From assembly GCA_964411275.1 (NCBI GenBank), contig CAYPKG010000063.1, forward strand, positions 1 through 8,187: a stretch of 8,187 nucleotides of DNA, written 5' to 3'. Both the position numbers and the translations under genes were made by a program. This document shows, piece by piece, positions 1 through 6,747 of the stretch. This DNA is from CAYPKG01 sp964411275. Lineage in GTDB: Bacteria > Bacillota > Clostridia > Christensenellales > CAG-138. The notes beneath the pieces were generated by a model that was not told where the DNA came from, ran no database searches, and was given only the letters and a program-made list of their open reading frames with translations. Position 1 is the first letter of the stretch. Each line of letters begins with the position of its first letter.

Positions 1-548
1 TAAAAAACCTGAACGTCCAGCTGCAGGCCCGGCTAAACCCCAAGGAAAAGCGCAAGCCCGAGCGGGAGTTTGGCGAAACCGTGTTCCGGCTGGGGGACAA
101 GGTGATGCAGATCAAAAACGATTACCGCATGGAATGGACCCGCACCGGACGGGACGGCATGGTGGAAATGGGAACCGGGGTCTATAACGGCGACCTTGGG
201 ACCATCTACCGGATGAACATTGACGAGCGCACCCTGGAGGTGCTCTTTGACGATGAGCGGTTGGCGGAATATGAGTTTATCAAGCTGGACGAGCTGGAGC
301 TTGCCTATTGCATCTCCATCCACAAAAGCCAGGGCAGCGAGTTCCCGGTGGTGATACTGCCCCTTGTCAGCGGGCCGCCCATGCTGATGACGAGAAACCT
401 TCTATACACCGCCATCACAAGGGCGCGGCACAGGGTGGTGATTGCGGGGCGGTGGGACGCGGTGCTGGGCATGGTCAAAAACCAGCAGACAAAGCGCCGG
501 TTTAGCGCGCTCAAAACCCGGCTCATGGAGCTTTCAACACTGCAATAG
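1..548 (+). CDS. recD2: RecD2-type ATP-dependent DNA helicase, C-terminal part (5' end outside window)
   Basis: This is the last ~181 codons of a superfamily 1B helicase of the RecD2/TraA type; the reading frame is open to the left edge, so the Walker motifs and N-terminal domain lie outside the window. Visible C-terminal hallmarks are the GVYNGDLGTI segment (about 177-206), typical of the SH3-like insertion that contacts the displaced strand, the helicase motif YCISIHKSQGSEF (about 306-344) and motif VI YTAITRAR (about 405-428). RecD2 enzymes act as 5'-3' DNA helicases in repair in bacteria that lack RecBC; that role is family knowledge. The gene ends in TAG, and a strong ribosome-binding site for the next gene follows three bases later, so the two are probably co-transcribed. 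The family call is secure. A TraA relaxase-helicase is less likely, because the neighbours are chromosomal housekeeping genes. Confidence 0.93.
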   Translation, partial: KNLNVQLQARLNPKEKRKPEREFGETVFRLGDKVMQIKNDYRMEWTRTGRDGMVEMGTGVYNGDLGTIYRMNIDERTLEVLFDDERLAEYEFIKLDELELAYCISIHKSQGSEFPVVILPLVSGPPMLMTRNLLYTAITRARHRVVIAGRWDAVLGMVKNQQTKRRFSALKTRLMELSTLQ

Positions 549-551
549 ATG

Positions 552-558
552 AAAGGAG
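552..558 (+). promoter_or_regulatory. Ribosome-binding site deciding the GNAT start
   Basis: AAAGGAG lies 7 bases before the ATG at 566 and only 4 bases before the in-frame GTG at 563. The 7-base spacing is the usual one, so ATG 566 is preferred. The site sits directly after the recD2 stop codon, which fits translation from a shared transcript. Confidence 0.75.
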
Positions 559-565
559 ACGCGTG

Positions 566-1672
566 ATGGAAATTGTACGTTTTTCGACATTGGAGGATAT
601 GGAGCAGATCAAAGCCCTGTGGAAAATCTGCTTTCATGATAGCGACGGGTTTATGGACTGGTTTTTTCAACATCGGTATTACCCCTCCCTTTCCTCCTGT
701 CTTACCGTAGACGACAATGTGATCAGCGCCCTGCAGAGCACGCCGCTGCACCTAAAGCTACGGGATAAAATCCTCCCAGGCTCGATGCTGGCGGGGGTGT
801 CCACAATGCCCGGATATGAGGGCAGGGGATATATGAAACGGATATTTCTCCACTTTATGCAACAGGTGCGGTCTAACGGCGGCCTCGTGGCGTTTCACAC
901 CCCCGCCCACCTGCCCACATTCTTTTCCAGGGGGCATCTGCCCGCCACAAACACCCGGCATGTGGACTTTACGTCCCCCGAATGCCCCCTGCCGCCGGGG
1001 ATGAAGGCCCAGGCGATGGGGGAGGGGCTTGCGCCGCTGCATTCCTGCTATGCCCGGTTTGCCATGGGATATTCCGGGATCGTGTCCCGGACGCTTTCGG
1101 ATTTTTCCTTTAAATTTCAGGATTACGCCGCTGATGAGGGGCAATGCCTCGTCCTTTGGAATGAGGACCGGGTGGAGGGATATTGCGTGTATTACGCACT
1201 CCCCGACAAGGTGCACGCCGAAGAGGTGGTGGCGAACAGCGATATGGCGTATGAAGCGCTGCTCCAGGGCTTAGGGAGCGTGGCGGCCGGCCGCCCGGTA
1301 CACGCCAAGCTGCCGCCGGACAGCACGGCTGCGGTGCCTGGCGCCATCGTTACGGTACGGCCCCAGGGGGTCATGGGAATAGCCAATGTGCAGGCGGTTT
1401 TAAAAGTGATGATTGGGGACGCGGGCATCCGGTTTGCTGTGGAGGACAAGACCACGCCGCAAAACGCGGGGGTTTGGGACGGCCTGGGCCAGGAATGCGA
1501 GGATGCGCCCCATGTAAAATTGACCGCCGGACATCTGGGGCAGTTTCTCAATGGGTATGCTGCATTGGAGGAATTGCTCGAGGCGGGGGTGGCGGCGGGG
1601 GACTTGGGGGCCATTCGGGAGCTGGATACGCAGTATCCAAAGCAGACCTGCTTTATTGTGGATGAATATTAG
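566..1672 (+). CDS. Eis-like GNAT family N-acetyltransferase
   Basis: This 368-residue cytosolic protein has the architecture of the Eis group, in which two GNAT folds are followed by a C-terminal domain related to sterol carrier protein. The N-terminal GNAT domain carries the acetyl-CoA pyrophosphate-binding loop GVSTMPGYEGRGYM (about residues 77-90). The C-terminal part has the family-like stretch from TAGHLGQFLNGY to LLEAG, and the protein ends in FIVDEY; in Mycobacterium Eis the terminal carboxylate is the catalytic base. The segment that usually supplies a general-acid tyrosine (FY..xGF-like) reads FFSRGH here, so that residue may be changed. Known members acetylate amines such as aminoglycosides or protein lysines; the substrate here is unknown, and a resistance role should not be assumed. 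A GTG three bases upstream is a possible alternative start. It lies 17 bases after recD2 on the same strand, probably in one transcript. Confidence 0.85.
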   Translation: MEIVRFSTLEDMEQIKALWKICFHDSDGFMDWFFQHRYYPSLSSCLTVDDNVISALQSTPLHLKLRDKILPGSMLAGVSTMPGYEGRGYMKRIFLHFMQQVRSNGGLVAFHTPAHLPTFFSRGHLPATNTRHVDFTSPECPLPPGMKAQAMGEGLAPLHSCYARFAMGYSGIVSRTLSDFSFKFQDYAADEGQCLVLWNEDRVEGYCVYYALPDKVHAEEVVANSDMAYEALLQGLGSVAAGRPVHAKLPPDSTAAVPGAIVTVRPQGVMGIANVQAVLKVMIGDAGIRFAVEDKTTPQNAGVWDGLGQECEDAPHVKLTAGHLGQFLNGYAALEELLEAGVAAGDLGAIRELDTQYPKQTCFIVDEY

Positions 1673-1683
1673 GCTGTTATAAT
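1656..1683 (+). promoter_or_regulatory. Possible weak promoter before the small membrane peptide
   Basis: A perfect TATAAT (1678-1683) follows TTGTGG (1656-1661) with a 16-base spacer. The -35 matches the sigma-A consensus at only three of six positions, and the element overlaps the end of the acetyltransferase gene. A start near 1690 would leave a leader of only a few bases for the ORF at 1698. This is a tentative call. Confidence 0.25.
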
Positions 1684-1697
1684 TGGCCAGGTGCCGC

Positions 1698-1838
1698 ATG
1701 AAAAAGCTGTTGCGTTCAAAACTGGTTTTCCTATTGGCCATCCTGATGGTTCTTTGTCTTGCGGGCGCAATCTATGATCCGGTTATCTCATATATCGACG
1801 AATTCTTGGGGGAAAATGGTTTGATTGGGATGAATTGA
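1698..1838 (+). CDS. Putative 46-residue single-pass membrane or secreted peptide
   Basis: The ORF starts at ATG 1698 and ends at TGA 1836-1838. The peptide opens with a basic stretch (MKKLLRSK), has a hydrophobic segment of about 17-18 residues (LVFLLAILMVLCLAGAIY), then a short acidic tail (ISYIDEFLGENG). This is the shape of a small inner-membrane peptide or a protein with an uncleaved signal sequence. The one cysteine (in VLCLAG) is not in a lipobox, so it is not a clear lipoprotein. The upstream AGGTG is a weak ribosome-binding site. I recognise no family. It lies between the acetyltransferase and the hydrolase in the A+T-rich part of the window, and its stop codon falls inside the -35 box of the hydrolase promoter. 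It could be real, the 5' remnant of a longer gene, or chance. Confidence 0.4.
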   Translation: MKKLLRSKLVFLLAILMVLCLAGAIYDPVISYIDEFLGENGLIGMN

Positions 1839-1863
1839 CATGTGAACGGAGTGGATATATAAA
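1835..1863 (+). promoter_or_regulatory. Consensus-like sigma-A promoter abutting the hydrolase start codon
   Basis: A perfect -35 box TTGACA (1835-1840) is followed after exactly 17 bases by TATAAA (1858-1863), five of six matches to TATAAT. The expected transcription start, about 7 bases past the -10, is near 1870 and so falls inside the hydrolase reading frame whose ATG is at 1864. Either initiation is unusually close to the -10, translation uses a later start, or the match is fortuitous. Confidence 0.5.
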
Positions 1864-2577
1864 ATGGAACAAAAATCTTTATTGATAGGGAATATACCCT
1901 CTATCATTTGGGGGCCTGTTTCTGATAATTTGTTGATTGCCGTGCATGGCAATCAATCTCACAAGTCCGATGTTGTTATTCGGATTGTTGCAGATAGCGC
2001 CGTCTCCAAAGGTTATCAGGTTCTTAGCTTTGATTTGCCGGAGCATGGCGCCCGCAAAGAGGAAAATCGTCTTTGCAAAGCGCAAAACTGCGCCGAAGAT
2101 TTGGCAAGCGTTATGAAGTATGCCCGCACACTCTCGAAAAACATTAGCGTATTTGGATGCAGTATCGGTGCATATTTCAGCATGTTATCTTATCAAGAGG
2201 AGTCAATTCAAAAGGCGCTGTTTTTATCCCCAGTAGTTGATATGAAGCGGCTTATCAATAATATGATGATGTGGTTTAACGTGAGCGAGGAACGGCTGGA
2301 AAAGGAACAGGTCATAGCTACTCCGATTAGCACACTTTATTGGGACTATTATCAATATGTGCTATCTCATCCAATAACGTGGAATACGCCGACAGCATTG
2401 CTTTATGGTGCGAAAGACGAGCTATGCGAATATGAGGTCGTAAAAGCGTTTGCTGAGCAATGCCATGCAAGCATGACGGTTTTAGAAGATAGTGAGCACT
2501 TTTTCCACACAGAAAAACAGCTTGATTATCTGCGAAATTGGTTGTGCGCTCATATAGCTGTTTCATTCGATTTCTAA
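1864..2577 (+). CDS. Alpha/beta hydrolase family protein
   Basis: This 237-residue cytosolic protein has the alpha/beta hydrolase fold. Visible elements in order are an oxyanion-hole type HGN (residues 28-30) after strand LLIAV, the DLPEHG segment (57-62), the nucleophile elbow GCSIGA with Ser100, the acid in YGAKDEL (Asp185), and the histidine in DSEHFFHT (His212, with His215 also near). The catalytic triad is therefore intact, and the length is normal for compact esterase-like members with no lid insertion. There is no signal peptide. The substrate cannot be inferred. The ATG at 1864 is the only usual start codon after the in-frame TGA at 1843. Its best ribosome-binding site, GGAG at 1848-1851, is distant (12 bases). 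Base composition is clearly more A+T-rich than the flanking genes, suggesting acquisition by transfer. The gene converges with plsY and ends before a shared stem-loop. Confidence 0.85.
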   Translation: MEQKSLLIGNIPSIIWGPVSDNLLIAVHGNQSHKSDVVIRIVADSAVSKGYQVLSFDLPEHGARKEENRLCKAQNCAEDLASVMKYARTLSKNISVFGCSIGAYFSMLSYQEESIQKALFLSPVVDMKRLINNMMMWFNVSEERLEKEQVIATPISTLYWDYYQYVLSHPITWNTPTALLYGAKDELCEYEVVKAFAEQCHASMTVLEDSEHFFHTEKQLDYLRNWLCAHIAVSFDF

Positions 2578-2591
2578 GCACAAGCCCTACA

Positions 2592-2628
2592 AAACACGCC
2601 GTGGATTTTGAAAATCTAAGGCGTGTTT
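2592..2628. terminator. Probable bidirectional terminator between convergent genes
   Basis: A perfect 9-base inverted repeat, AAACACGCC (2592-2600) and GGCGTGTTT (2620-2628), encloses a second small repeat, GATT and AATC. On the plus strand it is followed by a pyrimidine-rich run (CCTCTTTC), and on the minus strand by TTTTGTAG. It lies between the ends of the hydrolase and plsY, so it could stop transcripts from either side. The U-tracts are imperfect, so termination is likely but not certain. Confidence 0.65.
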
Positions 2629-2698
2629 CCTCTTTCGAGGGGGGTTATTTGGGGAATATGTTATCTATTAACTACCCGCAAACCATTTTCAGCCCTAT

Positions 2699-3328
2699 TC
2701 AAGCCTCTTTTTTATCGGTTTCCCCGGAATTTGCGGCCCTGATCGGGTCCTCATGGCCATGGATGATGCGCTTGATATTCTCCCTATGCCGGACGACGAT
2801 CAGCGCCCAGATCAGCGCGATGAGCACCAGCCGGGGAACATTGCTGCCCATATCAAATATCAGCGAGACGACAAAGCAGGCGGTGGAGCCCAGAAGCGAC
2901 GCGATGGAGATTGTCTTAAACAGCAGCAGCACCACAGCCGCCACAGCGGTGACGACAGCCCCGTAGATGGGGTTTACCGCCCAGATGATGCCGAAGCTGG
3001 ACGCGACGCCCTTGCCGCCCTTAAAGCCTAGCAGCGCAGGGAAATCATGCCCCAGCACCACGAACAGGGCCGCCACATATCCGCCGGCTTCCCCGGCGAT
3101 CAGCCGCCCGAGCACAACGCCCAACAGGCCCTTGCAAAAATCCCCCACGAATGTCACCAATCCGGGCTTAAAGCCGAACACCCGGACCATATTCGTGCTG
3201 CCCGCGTTGCCGCTGCCGTGGTTGCGCACATCATCCTTGTATTTCATGCGGCTGATGATCACCGCAAACTGGATGTTGCCGATGAGATATCCCATCGCAG
3301 CGCACAGCAGATATGATAACCATTGCAT
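2699..3328 (-). CDS. plsY: Glycerol-3-phosphate acyltransferase PlsY
   Basis: This integral membrane enzyme transfers the acyl group from acyl-phosphate to sn-glycerol 3-phosphate, giving lysophosphatidic acid in the first step of phospholipid synthesis; its acyl donor is made by PlsX. The protein has 209 residues, normal for the family, with several hydrophobic segments (about 3-26, 56-78, 82-98, 113-138, 143-158 and 164-180). All three conserved cytoplasmic motifs are present: SGNAGSTNMVR (39-49), GHDFPALLGFKGGKGVAS (93-110) and HRENIKRIIHGHED (181-194). It ends in a short charged tail. The ATG lies 3 bases after the der stop codon, and its AAGGAGG ribosome-binding site is within the end of der, indicating translational coupling. 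It is the last gene of the operon. The gpsA gene, which often follows plsY in related genomes, is absent here. Confidence 0.97.
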   Translation of the reverse strand: MQWLSYLLCAAMGYLIGNIQFAVIISRMKYKDDVRNHGSGNAGSTNMVRVFGFKPGLVTFVGDFCKGLLGVVLGRLIAGEAGGYVAALFVVLGHDFPALLGFKGGKGVASSFGIIWAVNPIYGAVVTAVAAVVLLLFKTISIASLLGSTACFVVSLIFDMGSNVPRLVLIALIWALIVVRHRENIKRIIHGHEDPIRAANSGETDKKEA

Positions 3329-3331
3329 CTT

Positions 3332-4660
3332 TTAGCCTTCCTCCTTGTTCCTCGCCCGGGGATACAGCCGGATGGGCGTGCCGGTCAAGCCAAATGTCTT
3401 CCTCAGATAGTTCTCCAGATACCGCTGATAGGAAAAATGCATCAGCTTGGGGTCGTTGACCTTCACGACAAATGTCGGGGGCTTGACGCTGACCTGCGTC
3501 ATGTAATAAAGCTTCAGCCGCCGGCCCTTGTCAGTGGGAGGCTCCGTGACGCTGATGGCCTCGTTTAGCACATCGTTCAATGTGCCGGTGGTAATCCTGG
3601 TACAGGCCTGCTTGTATACCTCGTCCGCAAGCTCCAGCACCTTGTTCACCCGCTGGCCGCTTTTCGCGCTGATGAACAGCATGGGCACATAGCTCATAAA
3701 CGCCAGATCAGCCGCCAGATCCTTTTTGAACTTAGTCATAGTATGGGTATCTTTTTCAATTAAATCCCACTTATTTACCACAAGCACGCAGGCCTTGCCC
3801 TCTTCGTGGACATAGCCCGCGATGCGCACGTCCTGCTCCGACAGGCCCTGCTCGGCGTCCACCACGATCAGTGCCACGTCCGCCCTGCGGATGGCGGCGA
3901 GGCTGCGGATCACGCTGTAGCGCTCCACCGTCTCGTCATCGATGGCCCGCTTTCTGCGGATGCCCGCCGTATCCACCAGCACGTAATCCTTGCCGTTGCT
4001 TGTAAATGGCGTGTCGATGCTGTCCCGGGTGGTGCCTGGGATGTGGCTGACGATGGTGCGCTCGTCCCCCAGGATGGCATTTACCAGGCTGGACTTGCCC
4101 ACGTTGGGGCGGCCCACCACCGCAACGTTCATTGGCTGATCCTCGTCCTCGGCTTCCTCGATCTTGGGGAACCCTTTCACCACCTCATCCAGCAGATCGC
4201 CTAAGCCCAGACCCTGGCTTGAAGAAATGGTGATGGGGTCGCCCAGGCCCAGGGAGTAAAACTCGTAGGCGCTGTCCTCGAATTTCTGGGCGTCCACCTT
4301 GTTGACCCCCAGCACAACCGGCTTGCGGCTGCGGCGCAAAAGCTCCGCCACCTCCATGTCGGCGGACGTGAGCCCCTCGCGTCCGTCCACCAGGAATATG
4401 ATGGTGTCGGCGGTTTCGATGGCGATTTGTGCCTGCCTGCGCATCTGGACGCTGATGATGTCCTCCTTGGCAGGCTCGATGCCGCCTGTGTCGATGAGCG
4501 TAAAGGCATAGTTCAGCCAGGTGGCGTCGCCATAAATTCGATCCCGGGTCACCCCCGGGGTATCCTCTACGATGGACACCCGCCTGCCTACGATCCTGTT
4601 AAAAAATGTGGATTTGCCAACGTTAGGGCGGCCCACCACCGCCACAAGGGGTTTTGTCAT
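3332..4660 (-). CDS. der: Ribosome-associated GTPase Der (EngA)
   Basis: Der is an essential double GTPase that binds the 50S subunit and is needed for its late assembly. The 442-residue length is typical. The first G domain has GRPNVGKS (10-17), DTPGVTRD (33-40), DTGG (57-60) and NKVD (120-123). An acidic linker (about 168-176) precedes the second domain, with GRPNVGKS (183-190), PGTTRDSID (208-216), DTAG (230-233) and NKWD (296-299). The C-terminal KH-like domain ends with a YPRARNKEEG-type tail. ATG 4660 is supported by GGGAG about 10 bases upstream, which lies within the end of the preceding gene. The gap to that gene is 4 bases and to plsY 3 bases. No motif is missing. Confidence 0.98.
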   Translation of the reverse strand: MTKPLVAVVGRPNVGKSTFFNRIVGRRVSIVEDTPGVTRDRIYGDATWLNYAFTLIDTGGIEPAKEDIISVQMRRQAQIAIETADTIIFLVDGREGLTSADMEVAELLRRSRKPVVLGVNKVDAQKFEDSAYEFYSLGLGDPITISSSQGLGLGDLLDEVVKGFPKIEEAEDEDQPMNVAVVGRPNVGKSSLVNAILGDERTIVSHIPGTTRDSIDTPFTSNGKDYVLVDTAGIRRKRAIDDETVERYSVIRSLAAIRRADVALIVVDAEQGLSEQDVRIAGYVHEEGKACVLVVNKWDLIEKDTHTMTKFKKDLAADLAFMSYVPMLFISAKSGQRVNKVLELADEVYKQACTRITTGTLNDVLNEAISVTEPPTDKGRRLKLYYMTQVSVKPPTFVVKVNDPKLMHFSYQRYLENYLRKTFGLTGTPIRLYPRARNKEEG

Positions 4661-4664
4661 GTTC

Positions 4665-5999
4665 TTATTTCTCCCTTATCTTACGGCGCCCGATTTGCGC
4701 GTTTCGTTTTGTGTCAAATATGGCCTGCACCCAGGCCTCGCCCCCGCCCCGGACAGGTACCACCCGGACATGTAACGCGGCGGCTACCTCCCCAACGGTT
4801 TTGCCGTCTAAAAACACATTTTCCCGCTCGCGAAGCATGTTGTGAGGGATCAGCAATGTTTCTGTCTCAATTTTACCAGAAAGCTGGGCGATGAGATCCT
4901 GCCCGGTAATCAATCCGCCTACATGGACGGTATGCCCGAAATAATCGTTTTGTATCGGGAATAGCGCAAGCTCCACATGATACGCTGCAAGCCTCCCGTA
5001 CAACTCCCTGAAAAAAGGCGCCGCCGCTACGCCGCCGGCCGCCGAAAGCCGCCTTGTATGCTTAAAAGGAGCGCGTTCCTCCAGCGCTTCTATAAACTCC
5101 CGCTCAAACTGCCGCAATAACCCCACGCCGTTTTCGATCTGCAAAAAATCCTCGTAATGTTCATACGCTGGCAGGGGCTTTCCGGCTATGATGTAAAACT
5201 CGTCGGACGCGAATGCGAACACGGTGCCATGCTTTTGATAAAACGCCTGCCCCGCGGCCTCAATTTGCTCTACCGTGGCCGCAGCCTCCGCTTTTGTAAA
5301 GGGGCGAAGGGGGCTGAGCCCCTCCCGAAAACGGGTCAATCCCACCGGCACCACCGCCAGGCTTCTTGCCGCCGGGTATAGCCCCATCAAATCCTCCATT
5401 GTCTCTTGCAGCTTCGCCCCGTCGTTCAATCCTGGGCAGCACACCACCTGGGCGTGAAACTGCAAGCCCGCGTCAAACAGCGCCCGAAGCCGTTCCATCA
5501 GCCGCCCGGCTGACGGGTTTTTCATGATGGATACCCGCAAATCCGGGTCTGTGACGTGTACGGAAATATACAGGGGGCTCACCCGCCGCCTGAGAATTCT
5601 TTGGAATTCCTCGTCGTCCACATTGGTCAGGGAAATGTAGTTGCCCATGATAAAGGACATCCGCCAGTCATCGTCCTTAAAACCCAGGGTCTCCCGGCCG
5701 CCTTTGGGCATCTGGTCGATAAAGCAAAACCGGCAATGGTTTTTGCAGGAGCGGACCGGGGTCATAAGTGAGCTTGAAAAGCCCAGGCCAAGAGGCTCGT
5801 ACAGGCCTTTTTCGATGAGTAGCTCCATGGATTTTCCGGCGCGGCAAAGGGTGAGCGAAAGCTGCTCCTTCGCGCACAAATACTCGTAATCCACGATATC
5901 CACCACCGGCTCCGTGTCGATCGCCACAAGGCTGTCGCCGGCGAGGATGCCGTGGTGCTTTGCCGGGGACCCGGGGTCCACCGTCACAATCCGGTGCAC
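4665..5999 (-). CDS. PDZ / radical SAM / DUF512 protein
   Basis: This 444-residue protein begins with a PDZ-like domain (about 1-65, with VDPGSPAKHHGILAGDSLVAI). A radical SAM cysteine motif CxxxCxxC follows, at Cys85, Cys89 and Cys92 within SCKNHCRFCFIDQ, which should bind a [4Fe-4S] cluster and S-adenosylmethionine. The C-terminal half matches the DUF512 family, including the near-terminal segment LLIPHNMLRERENVFLDGKT. Members are widespread in Clostridia and Cyanobacteria, but to my knowledge no reaction has been established. There is no signal peptide, so the protein is presumably cytosolic. It starts with GTG directly after the TGA of the DUF1292 gene (no intergenic base), with GGTGAGG inside that gene as ribosome-binding site. 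It lies just upstream of der, a placement I recall from other clostridial genomes, which hints at ribosome or RNA maturation; that role is inference. Confidence 0.92.
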   Translation of the reverse strand: MHRIVTVDPGSPAKHHGILAGDSLVAIDTEPVVDIVDYEYLCAKEQLSLTLCRAGKSMELLIEKGLYEPLGLGFSSSLMTPVRSCKNHCRFCFIDQMPKGGRETLGFKDDDWRMSFIMGNYISLTNVDDEEFQRILRRRVSPLYISVHVTDPDLRVSIMKNPSAGRLMERLRALFDAGLQFHAQVVCCPGLNDGAKLQETMEDLMGLYPAARSLAVVPVGLTRFREGLSPLRPFTKAEAAATVEQIEAAGQAFYQKHGTVFAFASDEFYIIAGKPLPAYEHYEDFLQIENGVGLLRQFEREFIEALEERAPFKHTRRLSAAGGVAAAPFFRELYGRLAAYHVELALFPIQNDYFGHTVHVGGLITGQDLIAQLSGKIETETLLIPHNMLRERENVFLDGKTVGEVAAALHVRVVPVRGGGEAWVQAIFDTKRNAQIGRRKIREK

Positions 6000-6308
6000 T
6001 CAGTCCTCACCTTCCACCATTTCCTCAAAGAGCTCAAGGAATGTTTCGAACACTTCCTCCAGCAGCACTTCGTTTTCAATGGTCTCGTAAACATCCTCTT
6101 TGCCCTTGGTGACGATGTGTAGGATCACCACTTCGCCCTCTTCCATGTCCTCCACATCATCCATGGGCATCAGCGCGATATAGCGCTCCTGCTCATGAAA
6201 AAACGTCATCAGATGGTCGAAATGCACTTCCTCGCCATTCTCGTCCAGCAGCACGACTTCATTCACGTCGTCCTCCATGGGCAGCGTGCCCGCTTTGGTT
6301 TCCTCCAT
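6000..6308 (-). CDS. DUF1292 (YrzB-like) acidic protein
   Basis: This 102-residue, strongly acidic protein is rich in Glu and Asp throughout. The core (about 17-65) shows the DUF1292 pattern: VVLLDENGEEVHFDHL, then YIALMPMDD, then EGEVVILHI. A Glu-rich helix ends it. It resembles Bacillus YrzB, whose gene also sits beside the ireB (yrzL) and ruvX (yrrK) homologues; its biochemical role is unknown. ATG 6308 is preceded by AAAGGAG with a 7-base spacing. It lies 12 bases after ruvX and directly abuts the radical SAM gene, so translation of the two is likely coupled. There is no membrane segment, signal peptide or metal-binding motif. Confidence 0.9.
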   Translation of the reverse strand: MEETKAGTLPMEDDVNEVVLLDENGEEVHFDHLMTFFHEQERYIALMPMDDVEDMEEGEVVILHIVTKGKEDVYETIENEVLLEEVFETFLELFEEMVEGED

Positions 6309-6320
6309 GGTAGTTCTCCT

Positions 6321-6737
6321 TTATCTCATGGTCTCCAGGTATCCTTGCAGTATCACCACCGCGGCCACCTTGTCGATGACCTTGCGGCGCTTCGCCCTGC
6401 TTACGTCCGCCTCAATCAGCATGCGCTCCGCCGCGGCAGTGGTCAGCCGCTCGTCATAAAAATCATACTCGCCGTCCCAGTTTGCAAGCACCGCGTCGGC
6501 AAATGCCTGCACCTTCTCGCTTTGAAAGCCATAGCTTCCGTCCATGTTCCGGGGCATGCCAAACAGCAGGCGTACCGGGCGGTACCGGTTCGCCATGTAG
6601 AGGATATAGTTGGCGTCCGCCTCCAAATCCCCTTTCCTGGTGTAGGTTTCCAGCCCCTGGGCCGTAATCCCCAGCGGGTCGCTGACGGCGATGCCGATCC
6701 GCTTGTCCCCCACGTCCAATGCCAAAATTCGCTGCAT
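6321..6737 (-). CDS. ruvX: RuvX / YqgF-type pre-16S rRNA nuclease
   Basis: This 138-residue protein belongs to the YqgF/RuvX family of RNase H-fold nucleases. Members process the 5' end of pre-16S rRNA and were first annotated as Holliday junction resolvases. Expected active-site acids are present: Asp8 in LALDVGDKRIGIAVSD, Glu96 in the DERLTT motif (95-100) and Asp122 in KVIDKVAAVVILQ. The GMPRNMDGS loop (60-68) is also typical. The start is ATG 6737, preceded by an AGGAGGAG run (6740-6747) and giving the normal family N-terminus; an upstream frame extension to 6908 would overlap the preceding gene and is not used. It lies 10 bases after the aldo/keto reductase and 12 before the DUF1292 gene. 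Confidence 0.95.
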   Translation of the reverse strand: MQRILALDVGDKRIGIAVSDPLGITAQGLETYTRKGDLEADANYILYMANRYRPVRLLFGMPRNMDGSYGFQSEKVQAFADAVLANWDGEYDFYDERLTTAAAERMLIEADVSRAKRRKVIDKVAAVVILQGYLETMR

Positions 6738-6747
6738 GGCTCCTCCT

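Noticed and set aside
305..751. 148-residue minus-strand ORF across the recD2-GNAT junction
   Set aside because: It is antisense to two recognised genes and has no family resemblance.
2538..2966. 142-residue plus-strand ORF crossing the terminator and plsY
   Set aside because: It overlaps the end of the hydrolase, runs through the stem-loop and is antisense to plsY. Its composition is low-complexity, so it is a shadow frame.
3806..4204. 132-residue plus-strand ORF within der
   Set aside because: It is antisense to the second G domain of Der, whose motifs are all intact; no independent coding evidence.
5308..5323. Hairpin-like inverted repeat (AGGGG / CCCCT) inside the DUF512 gene
   Set aside because: It lies well inside an intact coding region with no U-tract on either strand; likely chance in G+C-rich sequence.
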